Shown here piece by piece: positions 25,807 through 34,670 of a stretch of DNA of 64,000 nucleotides. The stretch comes from an uncultured Bacteroidia bacterium. Lineage in GTDB: Bacteria > Bacteroidota > Bacteroidia > Bacteroidales > UBA932. The DNA lies in the NCBI GenBank assembly GCA_902785785.1, contig CADAAA010000003.1:218261-282260 (forward strand), written 5' to 3'. The notes under the pieces were generated by a model. It ran no database searches. It saw nothing but the letters and a program-made list of their open reading frames with translations, and was not told where the DNA came from. Within the stretch, counting starts at the first letter, position 1; every line of letters starts with the position of its first letter. The translations under genes and the position numbers were made by a program.

Positions 25807-26423
25807 GGCACGAGCTTATCTATGTACAGAACTCCGTCCAGATGGTCGGTCTCATGCTGGAATATCACTGCGGTAAAGCCCTTAATCGTCTCGGTAGTGT
25901 CACGGCCGGTACGTGGTGAGGTATAAGCGATGTCGATGTCCTGCCAGCGCAGGACATCGCCCCGGCGGCCCGGAATGGACAGGCACCCTTCGGGGCCGGG
26001 TTCCGGGCTGCCGCGCTTCGCGGTTACGCGGATATTGGGATAGACCTCGAAAGGTTCGCCCTCCTTGTCGAAACGCTGCACGGCAACGACGCGTCGGCCG
26101 ATGCCGACCTGGGGGCCGGCTATGCCGACGCCATCCTGCTCCGGAGATGTCACGGTGACAAGCATCCTCTCCGCCAGCGTGGTGTATTCCGTCGAGCGGA
26201 TCTCCTTTATAGTCAGGTCTTTGCAGGGAGTCCGCAGGAACTGTGAGTCGGACTTGTCCTCGATCGTGAGGACACGCATGACACCCTCGCCGTTGATGAT
26301 GGTTTTTTCCGATGCGCTCCATCCGGCCCCGGACCTGATCAGCATGAAGAACAAGATAACGAGAAGCACTATCGCTACAGCGGAAAGGCGCAGGGGCAGT
26401 GATTTTGACGGCATTCGTCTCAT
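25803..26423 (-). CDS. Peptide deformylase-like protein with N-terminal membrane anchor
   Basis: 206 residues. The three deformylase motifs are present: GVGIAGPQVG, EGCLSIPG and HETDHLDG (His 190, Glu 191, His 194), so the metal site is complete. Unusually, the protein begins MRRMPSKSLPLRLSAVAIVL and has a hydrophobic helix at about 13-29 (VAIVLLVILFFMLI), predicting an anchored catalytic domain outside the cytoplasm, away from nascent chains. It may be a paralogue next to a housekeeping def elsewhere. First gene of the minus-strand chain that runs through trmO. Confidence 0.8.
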   Translation of the reverse strand: MRRMPSKSLPLRLSAVAIVLLVILFFMLIRSGAGWSASEKTIINGEGVMRVLTIEDKSDSQFLRTPCKDLTIKEIRSTEYTTLAERMLVTVTSPEQDGVGIAGPQVGIGRRVVAVQRFDKEGEPFEVYPNIRVTAKRGSPEPGPEGCLSIPGRRGDVLRWQDIDIAYTSPRTGRDTTETIKGFTAVIFQHETDHLDGVLYIDKLVP

Positions 26424-26454
26424 AGGCGGAACATGTGCGATTTATTCTTCCAAA

Positions 26455-26486
26455 TTTACGCAATAATTTCCTTTTTGTTAACTTTG
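26455..26486 (+). promoter_or_regulatory. Promoter of pfkA
   Basis: TTTA (26455-26458), a 20-bp spacer and TAACTTTG (26479-26486), 20 bp before the pfkA ATG. Confidence 0.65.
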
Positions 26487-26506
26487 TGCAACCAGATTTT
26501 AAGACC

Positions 26507-27481
26507 ATGAGATCGATCAATTCAATAGGTATCCTCACTTCGGGAGGGGATTCTCCCGGAATGAACGCGGCCATCCGCGCCGTTACCCGTTCCGCCATCT
26601 ATGCAGGCATGAAAGTCTACGGCATCTACCGCGGATGGGAAGGACTCATCAACGGTGAGATCAAGGAGTTTACCACTGAGAGCGTCAGCAACACCATCCA
26701 GAGGGGCGGCACTATCCTCAAGACTACGCGAAGCGAGGCTTTCCGCACCGTCGAGGGCCGTGCCAAGGCTGCTGAGACGATGCGTCGCTTCGGTATCGAG
26801 GCGCTCGTCGTCATCGGCGGCAACGGCTCGCTCTCCGGCGCCGTCGAGCTCGCACGCGAGCACGATGTGCCCGTGATCGGCCTGCCAGGCACCATTGACA
26901 ACGACCTGTACGGTACCGACTCTACTATCGGCTACGATACCGCCCTCAATACCATCGTGGAATGCGTGGACAAGATCCGCGACACCGCCACTTCACATGA
27001 CCGCATCTTCTTCGTCGAGGTGATGGGACGCGATGCCGGCTTCCTGGCGCAGAACAGCGCTATCGCCGCCGGTGCCGAGGCTGCCATCATCCCGGAGGAT
27101 GAGACCCATATCGACCAGCTCGCATCCTTCATCGAACGCGGCATCCGCAAGAGCAAGAACAGCAGCATCGTCATCGTCTCCGAGAAAGACGGCGGCGCGA
27201 TGCACTATGCAGAGCGTGTCCGCACGGAGTATCCGCAGTACAATGTGCGCGTGTCCATCCTCGGACACCTCCAGCGTGGAGGTACTCCCACGGCGTATGA
27301 CCGCATACTTGCGAGCCGCATGGGCGTCGCTGCGATAGAGGCGTTCAACGAAGGACAGCGCAATGTGATGATCGGCATCAAGGACGACAAGATCGTGTAT
27401 GTCCCCATCGCGCGCGCTGTCAAGATCAACCGCCCTATCGACAAGGAGCTCATCAACGTGCTCGGTATCCTTTCCATCTGA
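26507..27481 (+). CDS. pfkA: 6-phosphofructokinase
   Basis: 324 residues from [22 protein letters not shown]; a longer in-frame start at 26435 would cross the promoter. The substrate loop [12 protein letters not shown] holds catalytic Asp 131 and Asp 133; [11 protein letters not shown] and [13 protein letters not shown] are also normal. The ATP/Mg loop, usually GGDGS, reads GGNGS with Asn 106 in place of the Mg-contacting Asp (Asp103 in E. coli). The enzyme makes fructose-1,6-bisphosphate from fructose-6-phosphate and ATP. It lies 5 bp before the thioesterase gene in one operon. Confidence 0.93.
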   Translation: MRSINSIGILTSGGDSPGMNAAIRAVTRSAIYAGMKVYGIYRGWEGLINGEIKEFTTESVSNTIQRGGTILKTTRSEAFRTVEGRAKAAETMRRFGIEALVVIGGNGSLSGAVELAREHDVPVIGLPGTIDNDLYGTDSTIGYDTALNTIVECVDKIRDTATSHDRIFFVEVMGRDAGFLAQNSAIAAGAEAAIIPEDETHIDQLASFIERGIRKSKNSSIVIVSEKDGGAMHYAERVRTEYPQYNVRVSILGHLQRGGTPTAYDRILASRMGVAAIEAFNEGQRNVMIGIKDDKIVYVPIARAVKINRPIDKELINVLGILSI

Positions 27482-27486
27482 CGCCC

Positions 27487-28230
27487 ATGAACAAAACCAC
27501 AAGAGATTTCGAGGTAAAGTGCTTCATGACGAACCAGGACTACAGGCTGCGGGCCGCAGCGTTCCTGGATGAAGCCCAGGACATGGCCCTGCAGGGTTCG
27601 GATGAACTAGGGTTCGGGTATGACAATATGAATGAGCACCGTCTGGGATGGGTGCTTTACAGGATGTACATGAAGTTCCTACGGCCAGTGACATGGCGCG
27701 ACAGGGTGACCATGAACACCTGGCACAAGGGTATGGAAGGACTTGTTTTCCAGCGTGATTTCGAATTGATTGCGGGGGATGGACAGTGTTCGGCAGTAGC
27801 AACCAGTTCATGGGTCGTCATCGACATGGATAAAAGGTCTTTCGTCAGGAAGGAGGATTATCCCGACTTCATCAATACCGATCCGCAGTGTACCGAGTCC
27901 GCCGTCGAATTTGCTGCACCTAAGGTCGTGATACCGTCCGGACTTGAAAAAGTACTTGCAAGGAATCATAAGGTCAAGTACTCCGATACCGATTTCAACC
28001 GTCATACCAACAATGTAAAGTATGTGGTATGGGCGCTGGACAGCATCGACCAGGATTTCGTGTTCTCACATCCCATACAGGAGCTGGCCATCAACTTCAA
28101 CCGTGAGACACGGCTTGGTGATGACGTGGAACTCTGGACTGCTGAACAGGTTACGGACGAGAACCGGGTGTTCTATGTCGAAGGTGTCGTCGACGGACGA
28201 CAGGTTTTCATAGTAAAACTCGTATTCTGA
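27487..28230 (+). CDS. Acyl-ACP thioesterase
   Basis: 247 residues of the FatA-like acyl-ACP thioesterase family, with tandem hotdog folds. The first domain has YRLRAAAFLDEAQDMALQGSDELG and LGWVLYRMYMKFLRPVTW. The second has SDTDFNRHTNNVKYVVWALD, containing the conserved Asn/His region. It would hydrolyse acyl-ACP to release free fatty acid in the cytoplasm. It is co-transcribed with pfkA (5-bp gap) and followed by an inverted repeat. Confidence 0.9.
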   Translation: MNKTTRDFEVKCFMTNQDYRLRAAAFLDEAQDMALQGSDELGFGYDNMNEHRLGWVLYRMYMKFLRPVTWRDRVTMNTWHKGMEGLVFQRDFELIAGDGQCSAVATSSWVVIDMDKRSFVRKEDYPDFINTDPQCTESAVEFAAPKVVIPSGLEKVLARNHKVKYSDTDFNRHTNNVKYVVWALDSIDQDFVFSHPIQELAINFNRETRLGDDVELWTAEQVTDENRVFYVEGVVDGRQVFIVKLVF

Positions 28231-28247
28231 TACAGCCTGAGAATAAT

Positions 28248-28281
28248 GAAGGCGGGAGCGTCTCACGACGGTCCCGCCTTC
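28248..28281. terminator. Inverted repeat, probable bidirectional terminator
   Basis: Arms GAAGGCGGGA (28248-28257) and TCCCGCCTTC (28272-28281), lying between two convergent genes. No long T-run follows on either strand, so termination is inferred from position and stem strength. Confidence 0.6.
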
Positions 28282-28297
28282 GGCAGTTCTATGAGCG

Positions 28298-30889
28298 TCA
28301 ATGGTTTCTGATGTCGCCCCAAAGCCATGAGGCGGAGAATCCGTTGACGTTGATTGCTATGGTCCGGACCTCACCTTTATCGATGGTGTCTGTCCAGCGG
28401 GTGTTCAGCTTCCAGTTTCCGGAGACGCTGACAACCTCGGGTGACGGTGCCGATCCGTTGGAGAAGGTGAGTTGGTGTGTATCTCCTTTGTAGTCCTCGT
28501 ACCAGATCTCCTGCTCGATGTCCATTATGAAGTACGGGGTACTGTCATCGGCAGCGATTATGCCGACACTGCCGAGGAACTCTCCGCTGGAATCCGTGTT
28601 GACTATAAGAGAATTGACTTCAGCAAATTGAGCGGCTGCCGGGTAGATGCTCACTTGAAGCGTAACGATATTGGTCTCAATGTCGAATTGCGAGTCTCCT
28701 TCCCTGGTATACCCGTTTGACGGGTCGGTGAACCAGACGTGGAACGGGATATCGCTTCCAAGTCCGAGATATCCGTTACTCAAAGTATACCTGCCACTAT
28801 CTTTGACCTGGGTGTTACTTGTCCACACCTCCGTGGTCTCTGACCCATAGAGAGTGGCGACCGCGGCGGGACCAGACCAGCCGTTGGATTCGATCTCTGA
28901 ATAGTGCCATACAGGTTTCTCCGGGGCGACTTCAGCATGGGTGTATCCGTGCATTTCTCCGCTTATCTCAACTGACAGTCCTCCGTAGGAGAGTATCAAG
29001 GTATATGTAGGACCTGCCGTTACCCAGCTTCCGGACAAACCCCACCAGTCTTCTGCGACGAGCTTGGAACCGCTCCAACTGAGGAGGTTCTTGGGAATAC
29101 CTCCGGTAAACTTGATTGAACAGGATGCTGAAGTGGTGACGTAACTTACATTTCCTAGGCCGTCGTCGTATGAAAGAGTGACAGGGTATTCATTACCTCC
29201 CCATGTGTCCAGTGCCGTCACGCTCGCGGTAAGTTCTGGCTCGGGTTTCGGATCGGGCGTCGTTGTGACGATTTCAATTGATGACGAATATCCGTCGTAT
29301 GATACTGACACCGTCGCGGTTCCAGGACCGGATGCCCAACCGAATACACCGCCACCCTCATTGGTGACGTATTCATCGCCGCTCGTCACCGACCAGTCCG
29401 CACTTCCGGTGACGTCGGTGGACTTGGTGTATGACGGCTCAGAACCCGTACGTTCGCCATCCACCGTCTCATACACCCTTTCAATCAGTGTGGCACTGAA
29501 TTGCACCTGTTGACCCTCGGAAATGGTCGCTGATCCGGGCTCCGCGATGAGTTCGAACTCGGACTCTTCAGAGTACACAGGATCATGCGTCACGGTAATC
29601 GCGCAGGTGGCGGAGAGCATCTTTCCGTCTCCGTAATATGCGGTGGCCTTGATGGTTGCATGTCCGTCTGACTTGCCTTTGATTTCCATATGGCGGAGGG
29701 AGGTGCCGGTGTCCAGCGGAGTCCGCCCGGCGGGCTCGATGTATGACAAAGCGTCTCCTACGGATGTCCAGATTGCCCAGGCATCTTCCAGTTCGGTACT
29801 CCCATCCTCGTATGTGACGAGGAAATGGCTGGTAATCTCTGCGAAATCGCCGCCGGTCTTCAGCTCCAGCGTGGAAGGATCCAGTATCAATTCAACGTCC
29901 ACCACATCGTTCCAAGGCTCGACCTCCACCTTCCAGGATCCGCGCTCTCCGCGGATCTCCTTTTCCGTGGGCATCAGCGTCACCCGGTAGACGGTATTGC
30001 GCTCGACGTCGAAATTCTCCGTGGCATCCTTCCCCAGGTACATGCGGTAAGTGACATCATCGTAACCGTACGAGCAATCCACTTCCAGGTATGAGCAGTA
30101 ATCGCCGGCATCCCCCAGGGACGACGGCACCTTTTTCCACGGGTCGGTGTTGCCGGGCAGAAGCGTACCCTGCATGTTCTCGAACGCATACAACGATATT
30201 GTTCCTCCCCGGTTGAGGATCGAAACGTCAGATGATGACGCACTGTCAAAGGTGTACTCGACCCTGCCCCTGTGCTCCTGTCTGACTGCCGGTGTGAAGG
30301 GAGAATAGGCATTTATGGCATTGTAGATGCTGACAGACTTGACGTTGAACTGACTTTGCATCTTCAGCAGTCTTGTATCGACTTTCAGGTCTACCCTGGC
30401 AAGCATCCTGGTCAGGAAGACAGTAACGGCCCCGGAATCGTCCGTAAGCATGATCTCCTGTCCGTCCGGCCCGTTGAACATCGGGATTCCGGAGGCGGCT
30501 ATCCCGGCCTTGGTAATGCTCCGTGTACCATTTGTAAAGTCCTGCAGGTCATGCACATCCACCTTTTCGCCCAGATTTGCAGCGGCCCAGATGTGGTATC
30601 GGCTGCCGACGTTTCCAGTGAACCCCAGTTCTGATGACGAATCGGAGTAGAGGACGTCGAAGACACTTCCATCCTCCTTGGTGATGACTATCTGGATATC
30701 GCGGATCTCGTTTTCGCCCCATGTGAATGAAGACCGCGTATCAGTGAAGCCATCTGCAACTATGTGGAATGTCACGTCCATCGTCCTTGCGGTCTCCCTT
30801 TCATCGGTATATCCGTTGCAGGAAAGCATGGATGCTGCAATGACGGCAGCACCGGCGGCGGACAGTGTTTTCTTGAATTGTAAATGCAT
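28298..30889 (-). CDS. Large fimbrial-operon surface lipoprotein (DUF4906-like plus Ig-like repeats)
   Basis: 863 residues. The signal ends ASMLSC, a lipobox. The N-terminal third is fimbrillin-like: SYRHIWAAANLG-type and LARVDLKVDTRLL segments, then the DUF4906-style MYLGKDATENFDVERNTVYRVTL. From about residue 340 it has Big2/Ig-like modules (LVTYEDGSTELEDAWAIW, SATISEGQQVQFSATL, GPGTATVSVSYDG) and more beta-rich repeats to the end. As the last and largest gene of the fimbrial operon, 4 bp after the Mfa2-like gene, it is a candidate tip or adhesin subunit. That role is inferred. Confidence 0.78.
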   Translation of the reverse strand: MHLQFKKTLSAAGAAVIAASMLSCNGYTDERETARTMDVTFHIVADGFTDTRSSFTWGENEIRDIQIVITKEDGSVFDVLYSDSSSELGFTGNVGSRYHIWAAANLGEKVDVHDLQDFTNGTRSITKAGIAASGIPMFNGPDGQEIMLTDDSGAVTVFLTRMLARVDLKVDTRLLKMQSQFNVKSVSIYNAINAYSPFTPAVRQEHRGRVEYTFDSASSSDVSILNRGGTISLYAFENMQGTLLPGNTDPWKKVPSSLGDAGDYCSYLEVDCSYGYDDVTYRMYLGKDATENFDVERNTVYRVTLMPTEKEIRGERGSWKVEVEPWNDVVDVELILDPSTLELKTGGDFAEITSHFLVTYEDGSTELEDAWAIWTSVGDALSYIEPAGRTPLDTGTSLRHMEIKGKSDGHATIKATAYYGDGKMLSATCAITVTHDPVYSEESEFELIAEPGSATISEGQQVQFSATLIERVYETVDGERTGSEPSYTKSTDVTGSADWSVTSGDEYVTNEGGGVFGWASGPGTATVSVSYDGYSSSIEIVTTTPDPKPEPELTASVTALDTWGGNEYPVTLSYDDGLGNVSYVTTSASCSIKFTGGIPKNLLSWSGSKLVAEDWWGLSGSWVTAGPTYTLILSYGGLSVEISGEMHGYTHAEVAPEKPVWHYSEIESNGWSGPAAVATLYGSETTEVWTSNTQVKDSGRYTLSNGYLGLGSDIPFHVWFTDPSNGYTREGDSQFDIETNIVTLQVSIYPAAAQFAEVNSLIVNTDSSGEFLGSVGIIAADDSTPYFIMDIEQEIWYEDYKGDTHQLTFSNGSAPSPEVVSVSGNWKLNTRWTDTIDKGEVRTIAINVNGFSASWLWGDIRNH

Positions 30890-30893
30890 TGCT

Positions 30894-31679
30894 TCAGTAT
30901 TTGAATGTAATGGCTTCGGTGTCCCAACCGTTGACGCTTATGGTAATCCTTCCTGAGGAGAACAAGCCAAGGGAGATGTAGATATCCTCCAGGTCTTCCC
31001 GTTCCCAGGAGTATCCTGCGTTCAGTATGAGCTCTCCAAGCAGTACGGTGCGAGACAGTACTCCTTCGAGATACACCTCCAGCTCGAGCGAACCGTCGAA
31101 CTGCCTAGGAACGCTGACGACATGGTGCATCTCCTTGTCAAGCGAAGTGAAACTGTGAAACGGACCTTTGACCGGCTCCAAGGTGGAAATGTCGAAGCCG
31201 TTGGCATTCCCGACAGCCCTCAGGATGGCTCCACCCGTATCCCGTCCCAGAGAGTCAAGCCTGATATGGATGACGGCATATTGCTTATGCAGTGTTATGT
31301 GGTCTTCCGCCGTCTCCCCGTTGGCGTCTATTGTATCTCCTTTGTAAGCCCAAACCGGATCGCATTGGCCCCCTTCAGGGATCAGGAGCCGGTCTCCTTT
31401 CTGCGCCATTGAACTGACACCTCCGTAGGCGCAGACGTTGAGGAATCCTTTAGGAACCTTTTTCTGATAGATGTCAGGATATTTGTCCGTGTCGATACGG
31501 TCCAGGAACAGACGTCCCGTACCGTCCCATGCGGACAGGGCAAGCCGTTCCGCATGGTCGCCGCTGTCTTCCAGGAATATGTCCAGCACGCACGGGCAGG
31601 GATCCCTGTCCTCCTTTATGGAGCAGGAGGACAGGGCTGCCATGAGCAGTGCAGCAAGGAAAAGCCTGGTCGCTTTCAT
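30894..31679 (-). CDS. Mfa2/FimB-type fimbrial anchor lipoprotein
   Basis: 261 residues from MKATRLFLAALLMAALSSC (Cys 19). I chose this Met because it opens the signal peptide; an upstream Met adds an unlikely polar stretch. The mature start SIKEDRDPCPCVLDIFLED matches the FimB/Mfa2 family, as does the cysteine pair. Two beta-sandwich domains follow (HITLHKQYAVIHIRLDS, ELEVYLEGVLSR, RITISVNGWDTEAI). In P. gingivalis, Mfa2 anchors Mfa1 fimbriae and limits their length. It is placed between the fimbrillin and the tip-like gene. Confidence 0.88.
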   Translation of the reverse strand: MKATRLFLAALLMAALSSCSIKEDRDPCPCVLDIFLEDSGDHAERLALSAWDGTGRLFLDRIDTDKYPDIYQKKVPKGFLNVCAYGGVSSMAQKGDRLLIPEGGQCDPVWAYKGDTIDANGETAEDHITLHKQYAVIHIRLDSLGRDTGGAILRAVGNANGFDISTLEPVKGPFHSFTSLDKEMHHVVSVPRQFDGSLELEVYLEGVLSRTVLLGELILNAGYSWEREDLEDIYISLGLFSSGRITISVNGWDTEAITFKY

Positions 31680-31696
31680 GTACCGTACGTTTTGTT

Positions 31697-32692
31697 TCAG
31701 ATGGTCTCGGTATAGGGCGTGAGTTCGTCCCATGGAACAACTTCGATGCTGACGTCACAACTGCCGTCCGTCACCGGAATGTAGGGGTAGTCCGAGCCTT
31801 TCTTGGTGATGATGAGCTCCTCGATGATGATGCATTTGTTGCGTCCGATGACGGGAAGTTCGATAGGGTAATAGGTCTGGACCCCTCCGAGGAGTGCATC
31901 CACGACAAGCATGGTATGGCGCGGCGACCATGTGGAGTCAAACGACTCGGCACTGATGAGATTGGGATAGCAGTAGAAACTGTGTTCCTTGCTGTAGGAG
32001 GATTTGTTGGCGATGGTCTCGTTGACCGGATCCGAAAGCAGTGAGAAGGACCGGCATGCCGGATCATTCACTCCGTTAGCAAGCTTGTTGTACCATATTT
32101 TCGGCTCGGAGGAGGCCGCATAGGTATTGTCTCCCGCTACGTTGATCAGATATATGGATTTGACCTGAAATACCTTGGAAGCGTTCGCAGATGAAGAGAA
32201 ATTGGTCGAGATCCTTTTGATCATCACTTTCGAAATGATGCGCGTGACCGGAATGGTGATCCTTCCGCCGTCCTGGAGGACGGCCTCGACCTCTCCGGTC
32301 ATGACCATGGACCCGAGAGAGTTGTCGGACAGCAGGGAAGTCGTCGTCAGCAGACTGTTCCTGGATCCGATGCTCTCCATGTCCGGGGCGTTGACCACAG
32401 CCATGACGGTCTTCTTGCCTTCCTTTGTGACGATGTCACAGGTCATGCTTCCGCCTGCGTTCACGTAGTATTCCCGGGATCCGCTTTCATCGAAAACGAA
32501 GATCTGAAGGTTTGCGACGTTGTTTTCCTGTTCCGATGTGACGCCTGTCGCCCTGGTAAGCGGGCTACCACCGACGGACACCTTTGTGCGTACGAGGTTT
32601 TCCGGAGTTTCTTCCGTGACGGAGGCGCCGTTGCATCCTGCGAGGAATGCCGCCAGCATGGCGGATGCGATGATAGAGAAAGTGTTTTTCAT
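31697..32692 (-). CDS. Mfa1/FimA-type major fimbrillin
   Basis: 331 residues. The lipoprotein signal is MKNTFSIIASAMLAAFLAGC (Cys 20). The mature protein has the fimbrillin pattern: TRATGVTSEQENNVANLQIFVFDESG, VMAVVNAPDM, IPVTRIISKVMIKRIS, and the C-terminal VSIEVVPWDELTP strand. Such subunits are lipidated, exported, then cut at an Arg or Lys before polymerising by strand exchange. VRTK at about 35 and LTRATG at about 46 offer candidate sites. Third gene of the operon, between the OmpA/TPR-like protein and the anchor. Confidence 0.88.
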   Translation of the reverse strand: MKNTFSIIASAMLAAFLAGCNGASVTEETPENLVRTKVSVGGSPLTRATGVTSEQENNVANLQIFVFDESGSREYYVNAGGSMTCDIVTKEGKKTVMAVVNAPDMESIGSRNSLLTTTSLLSDNSLGSMVMTGEVEAVLQDGGRITIPVTRIISKVMIKRISTNFSSSANASKVFQVKSIYLINVAGDNTYAASSEPKIWYNKLANGVNDPACRSFSLLSDPVNETIANKSSYSKEHSFYCYPNLISAESFDSTWSPRHTMLVVDALLGGVQTYYPIELPVIGRNKCIIIEELIITKKGSDYPYIPVTDGSCDVSIEVVPWDELTPYTETI

Positions 32693-32714
32693 GTCTGTAT
32701 TGTTTGAGTGTTGG

Positions 32715-34670
32715 TTATAGATCCATGTTAAGGTTGTACCTGTCGATCAGACCGCTGATCTCGGGGTCGAGGTTGCCCCTGTGGACATATGAAGGGTCCT
32801 GGCCGCAAGCGTCCAGATAGTGCTGGACGGCGTCCTGATCCTCTCCCTTGCGCGAATGGACAATCGCGAGCAGGTAGTTTACCGCCGGAGTCTTCTCCAG
32901 ACGTTCGAGTATGGCCAAGGCGCTTTCGTTGTAGTCCATGCAGCAGAACGCCACGGCGGCATTGTAGTCGTCATAAGGCCTCAGTAGGGTGACGGCGGTG
33001 CGGTAGTCCCTGTCCTTGATGGCCTGGAGCCCGCGCATGTATACTGTGTCCAGCACAGTGGTATGTACTGTATCCTTCACCATGCCTTTCCTGTGGAGGT
33101 GGAAATCGAAACGTACGGTTCTCAGTCTCGGATAGAGCACGGTCCGCATGCGGGGATAGTAGGGTGCTGCCGACAAGCCTCTCTCCCTGGTGTCGGGATC
33201 CCGGACTTCCATCTTGAGACGGAAGTCGTCGCGGTCGGTTTCGTCCATCTCCGGGTCTTTGCCCACCAGATCGCTCAGCATGTCCCAGTTCTCGGGTATG
33301 TTCCTGGAAATGAACGGAATACTCCTGACGGGTCCGGAGTCGCGTGCGAATGACGGGTCCAGGGAGTAGAAGAGTCCCGCAGCGTCGGCGAGGGAGTCGC
33401 GGTAATGCCGGATATACCTGTCGAAATACTGTGAGACCGAGGTGCTTCTCCTTCCGGACAACGTTTCGTTCACCCGGTATTCGCCCTCCGGTGAGCATGA
33501 TGCGGTGACGATTATCGAGTCCAGGTCGAACTCCTTGTTTTCCAGCAGCTCGCCAAGATGGTGCTTTATCCTGGAAATCTCTACGGCGTTCTCTCCCAGC
33601 CCGGGGTTTATCTCGTACTTGCCGGACTCGAAATCGATCCAGTATGTGGAATTGGCTGTCACACGCCTGCCGATGACCTGTGTGAGGTATCTCTCTTCAT
33701 CCAGTGTGAGGGTGCTGAGCGAACTGATGTAGAATGTCAGTGGATCGGCGGGCGGGATCGAATACAGGTCCCGGTCCTCCTCGAAGATCGAGCCGGACAA
33801 ACGTACGTCCACCCGGCGCAGCGCAGGAGCGGTATTGACCGTCTGCACGTATTCGTAGACGAAATCACCCCCGGCAGTGACAAAGACAGTATCCAGCCGC
33901 AGCCCCTCCGTGACGATGGGGACTTTGACGTAGCGTTCGAACATCCTGTCCTTGCGTTCGATCTTGCGGCGGTTATAGCTTGCGGCGAGCATACGGGTAT
34001 AGTGATCGACGGCTTCACGCTCGGTCACGCCGTAGATCGAAGCGAAAGCCTCGTCCGACACGAATGTGGTGTCTGTCTTGAGGCTGTAAAGGTCAGGTAT
34101 GTTCCTGTGCAGGAACACCTCCAATTCGTGCTGGCGGATAAAACGCGTAGTGTCGGTTATGATAGAGCGGAGGAAGCGCTCGTATTGCTGGTAGCCGCGA
34201 AGCTGAGCCCTGCGGTAATCCTTGCCGGTAATCAGCACCGGATCCAGCATGATGTCCTCTCCCAGGACATTCATCTCCGGCGTCAGGCGCAGCTGCCACC
34301 GGCTGTCAAGCATGTCCTTGGGGACCGTAACAAGGAAACGCAGGTCGACCTTGCCGTGCCTCTCGGCGACATTCCTGAAGCGGGCGGTCACGATGGCGGC
34401 CTCGATCACGTCTGTGGCCACCATCTCTCCATCCTCGTTCCGTACCGCCCGCATGATCATCATCTCGCGCCCGTCCGGAGCCTGTACCTTGAGCGTATCC
34501 CTGTGCGCCTGAAGGTCTCCGGAGGAGATTTCCGGGAGCTTGTCTTCCCTGGCGAGAGCCAGGGATGCGGCCGCAGCCCCTTTCCTGAGACTCCGCAGCT
34601 TGGACTGCGTGGAGCAGGAAAGGAGGGCGGCCAGGGCCAGCGCAGCAGTGATGTACCGGAATGCGCGCAT
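32715..34670 (-). CDS. Fimbrial-operon OmpA/TPR-like lipoprotein
   Basis: 651 residues. The signal MRAFRYITAALALAALLSC gives a lipidated Cys 19. A conserved N-terminal region (IEAAIVTARFRNVAERHGKVDLRFLVTVP, MLDPVLITGKDYRRAQLRGYQQYERFL) resembles proteins I associate with Bacteroidales fimbrial clusters. The middle has an OmpA-like stretch (YWIDFESGKYEINPGLGENAVEISRIKHHLGELL, TASCSPEGEYRVNETLSGRRS). The C-terminus looks like TPR repeats (AVTLLRPYDDYNAAVAFC, ALAILERLEKTPAVNYLLA). It probably acts in fimbrial export or anchoring at the outer membrane. Its ATG overlaps the ssb stop by one base (TGATG). Confidence 0.75.
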   Translation of the reverse strand: MRAFRYITAALALAALLSCSTQSKLRSLRKGAAAASLALAREDKLPEISSGDLQAHRDTLKVQAPDGREMMIMRAVRNEDGEMVATDVIEAAIVTARFRNVAERHGKVDLRFLVTVPKDMLDSRWQLRLTPEMNVLGEDIMLDPVLITGKDYRRAQLRGYQQYERFLRSIITDTTRFIRQHELEVFLHRNIPDLYSLKTDTTFVSDEAFASIYGVTEREAVDHYTRMLAASYNRRKIERKDRMFERYVKVPIVTEGLRLDTVFVTAGGDFVYEYVQTVNTAPALRRVDVRLSGSIFEEDRDLYSIPPADPLTFYISSLSTLTLDEERYLTQVIGRRVTANSTYWIDFESGKYEINPGLGENAVEISRIKHHLGELLENKEFDLDSIIVTASCSPEGEYRVNETLSGRRSTSVSQYFDRYIRHYRDSLADAAGLFYSLDPSFARDSGPVRSIPFISRNIPENWDMLSDLVGKDPEMDETDRDDFRLKMEVRDPDTRERGLSAAPYYPRMRTVLYPRLRTVRFDFHLHRKGMVKDTVHTTVLDTVYMRGLQAIKDRDYRTAVTLLRPYDDYNAAVAFCCMDYNESALAILERLEKTPAVNYLLAIVHSRKGEDQDAVQHYLDACGQDPSYVHRGNLDPEISGLIDRYNLNMDL

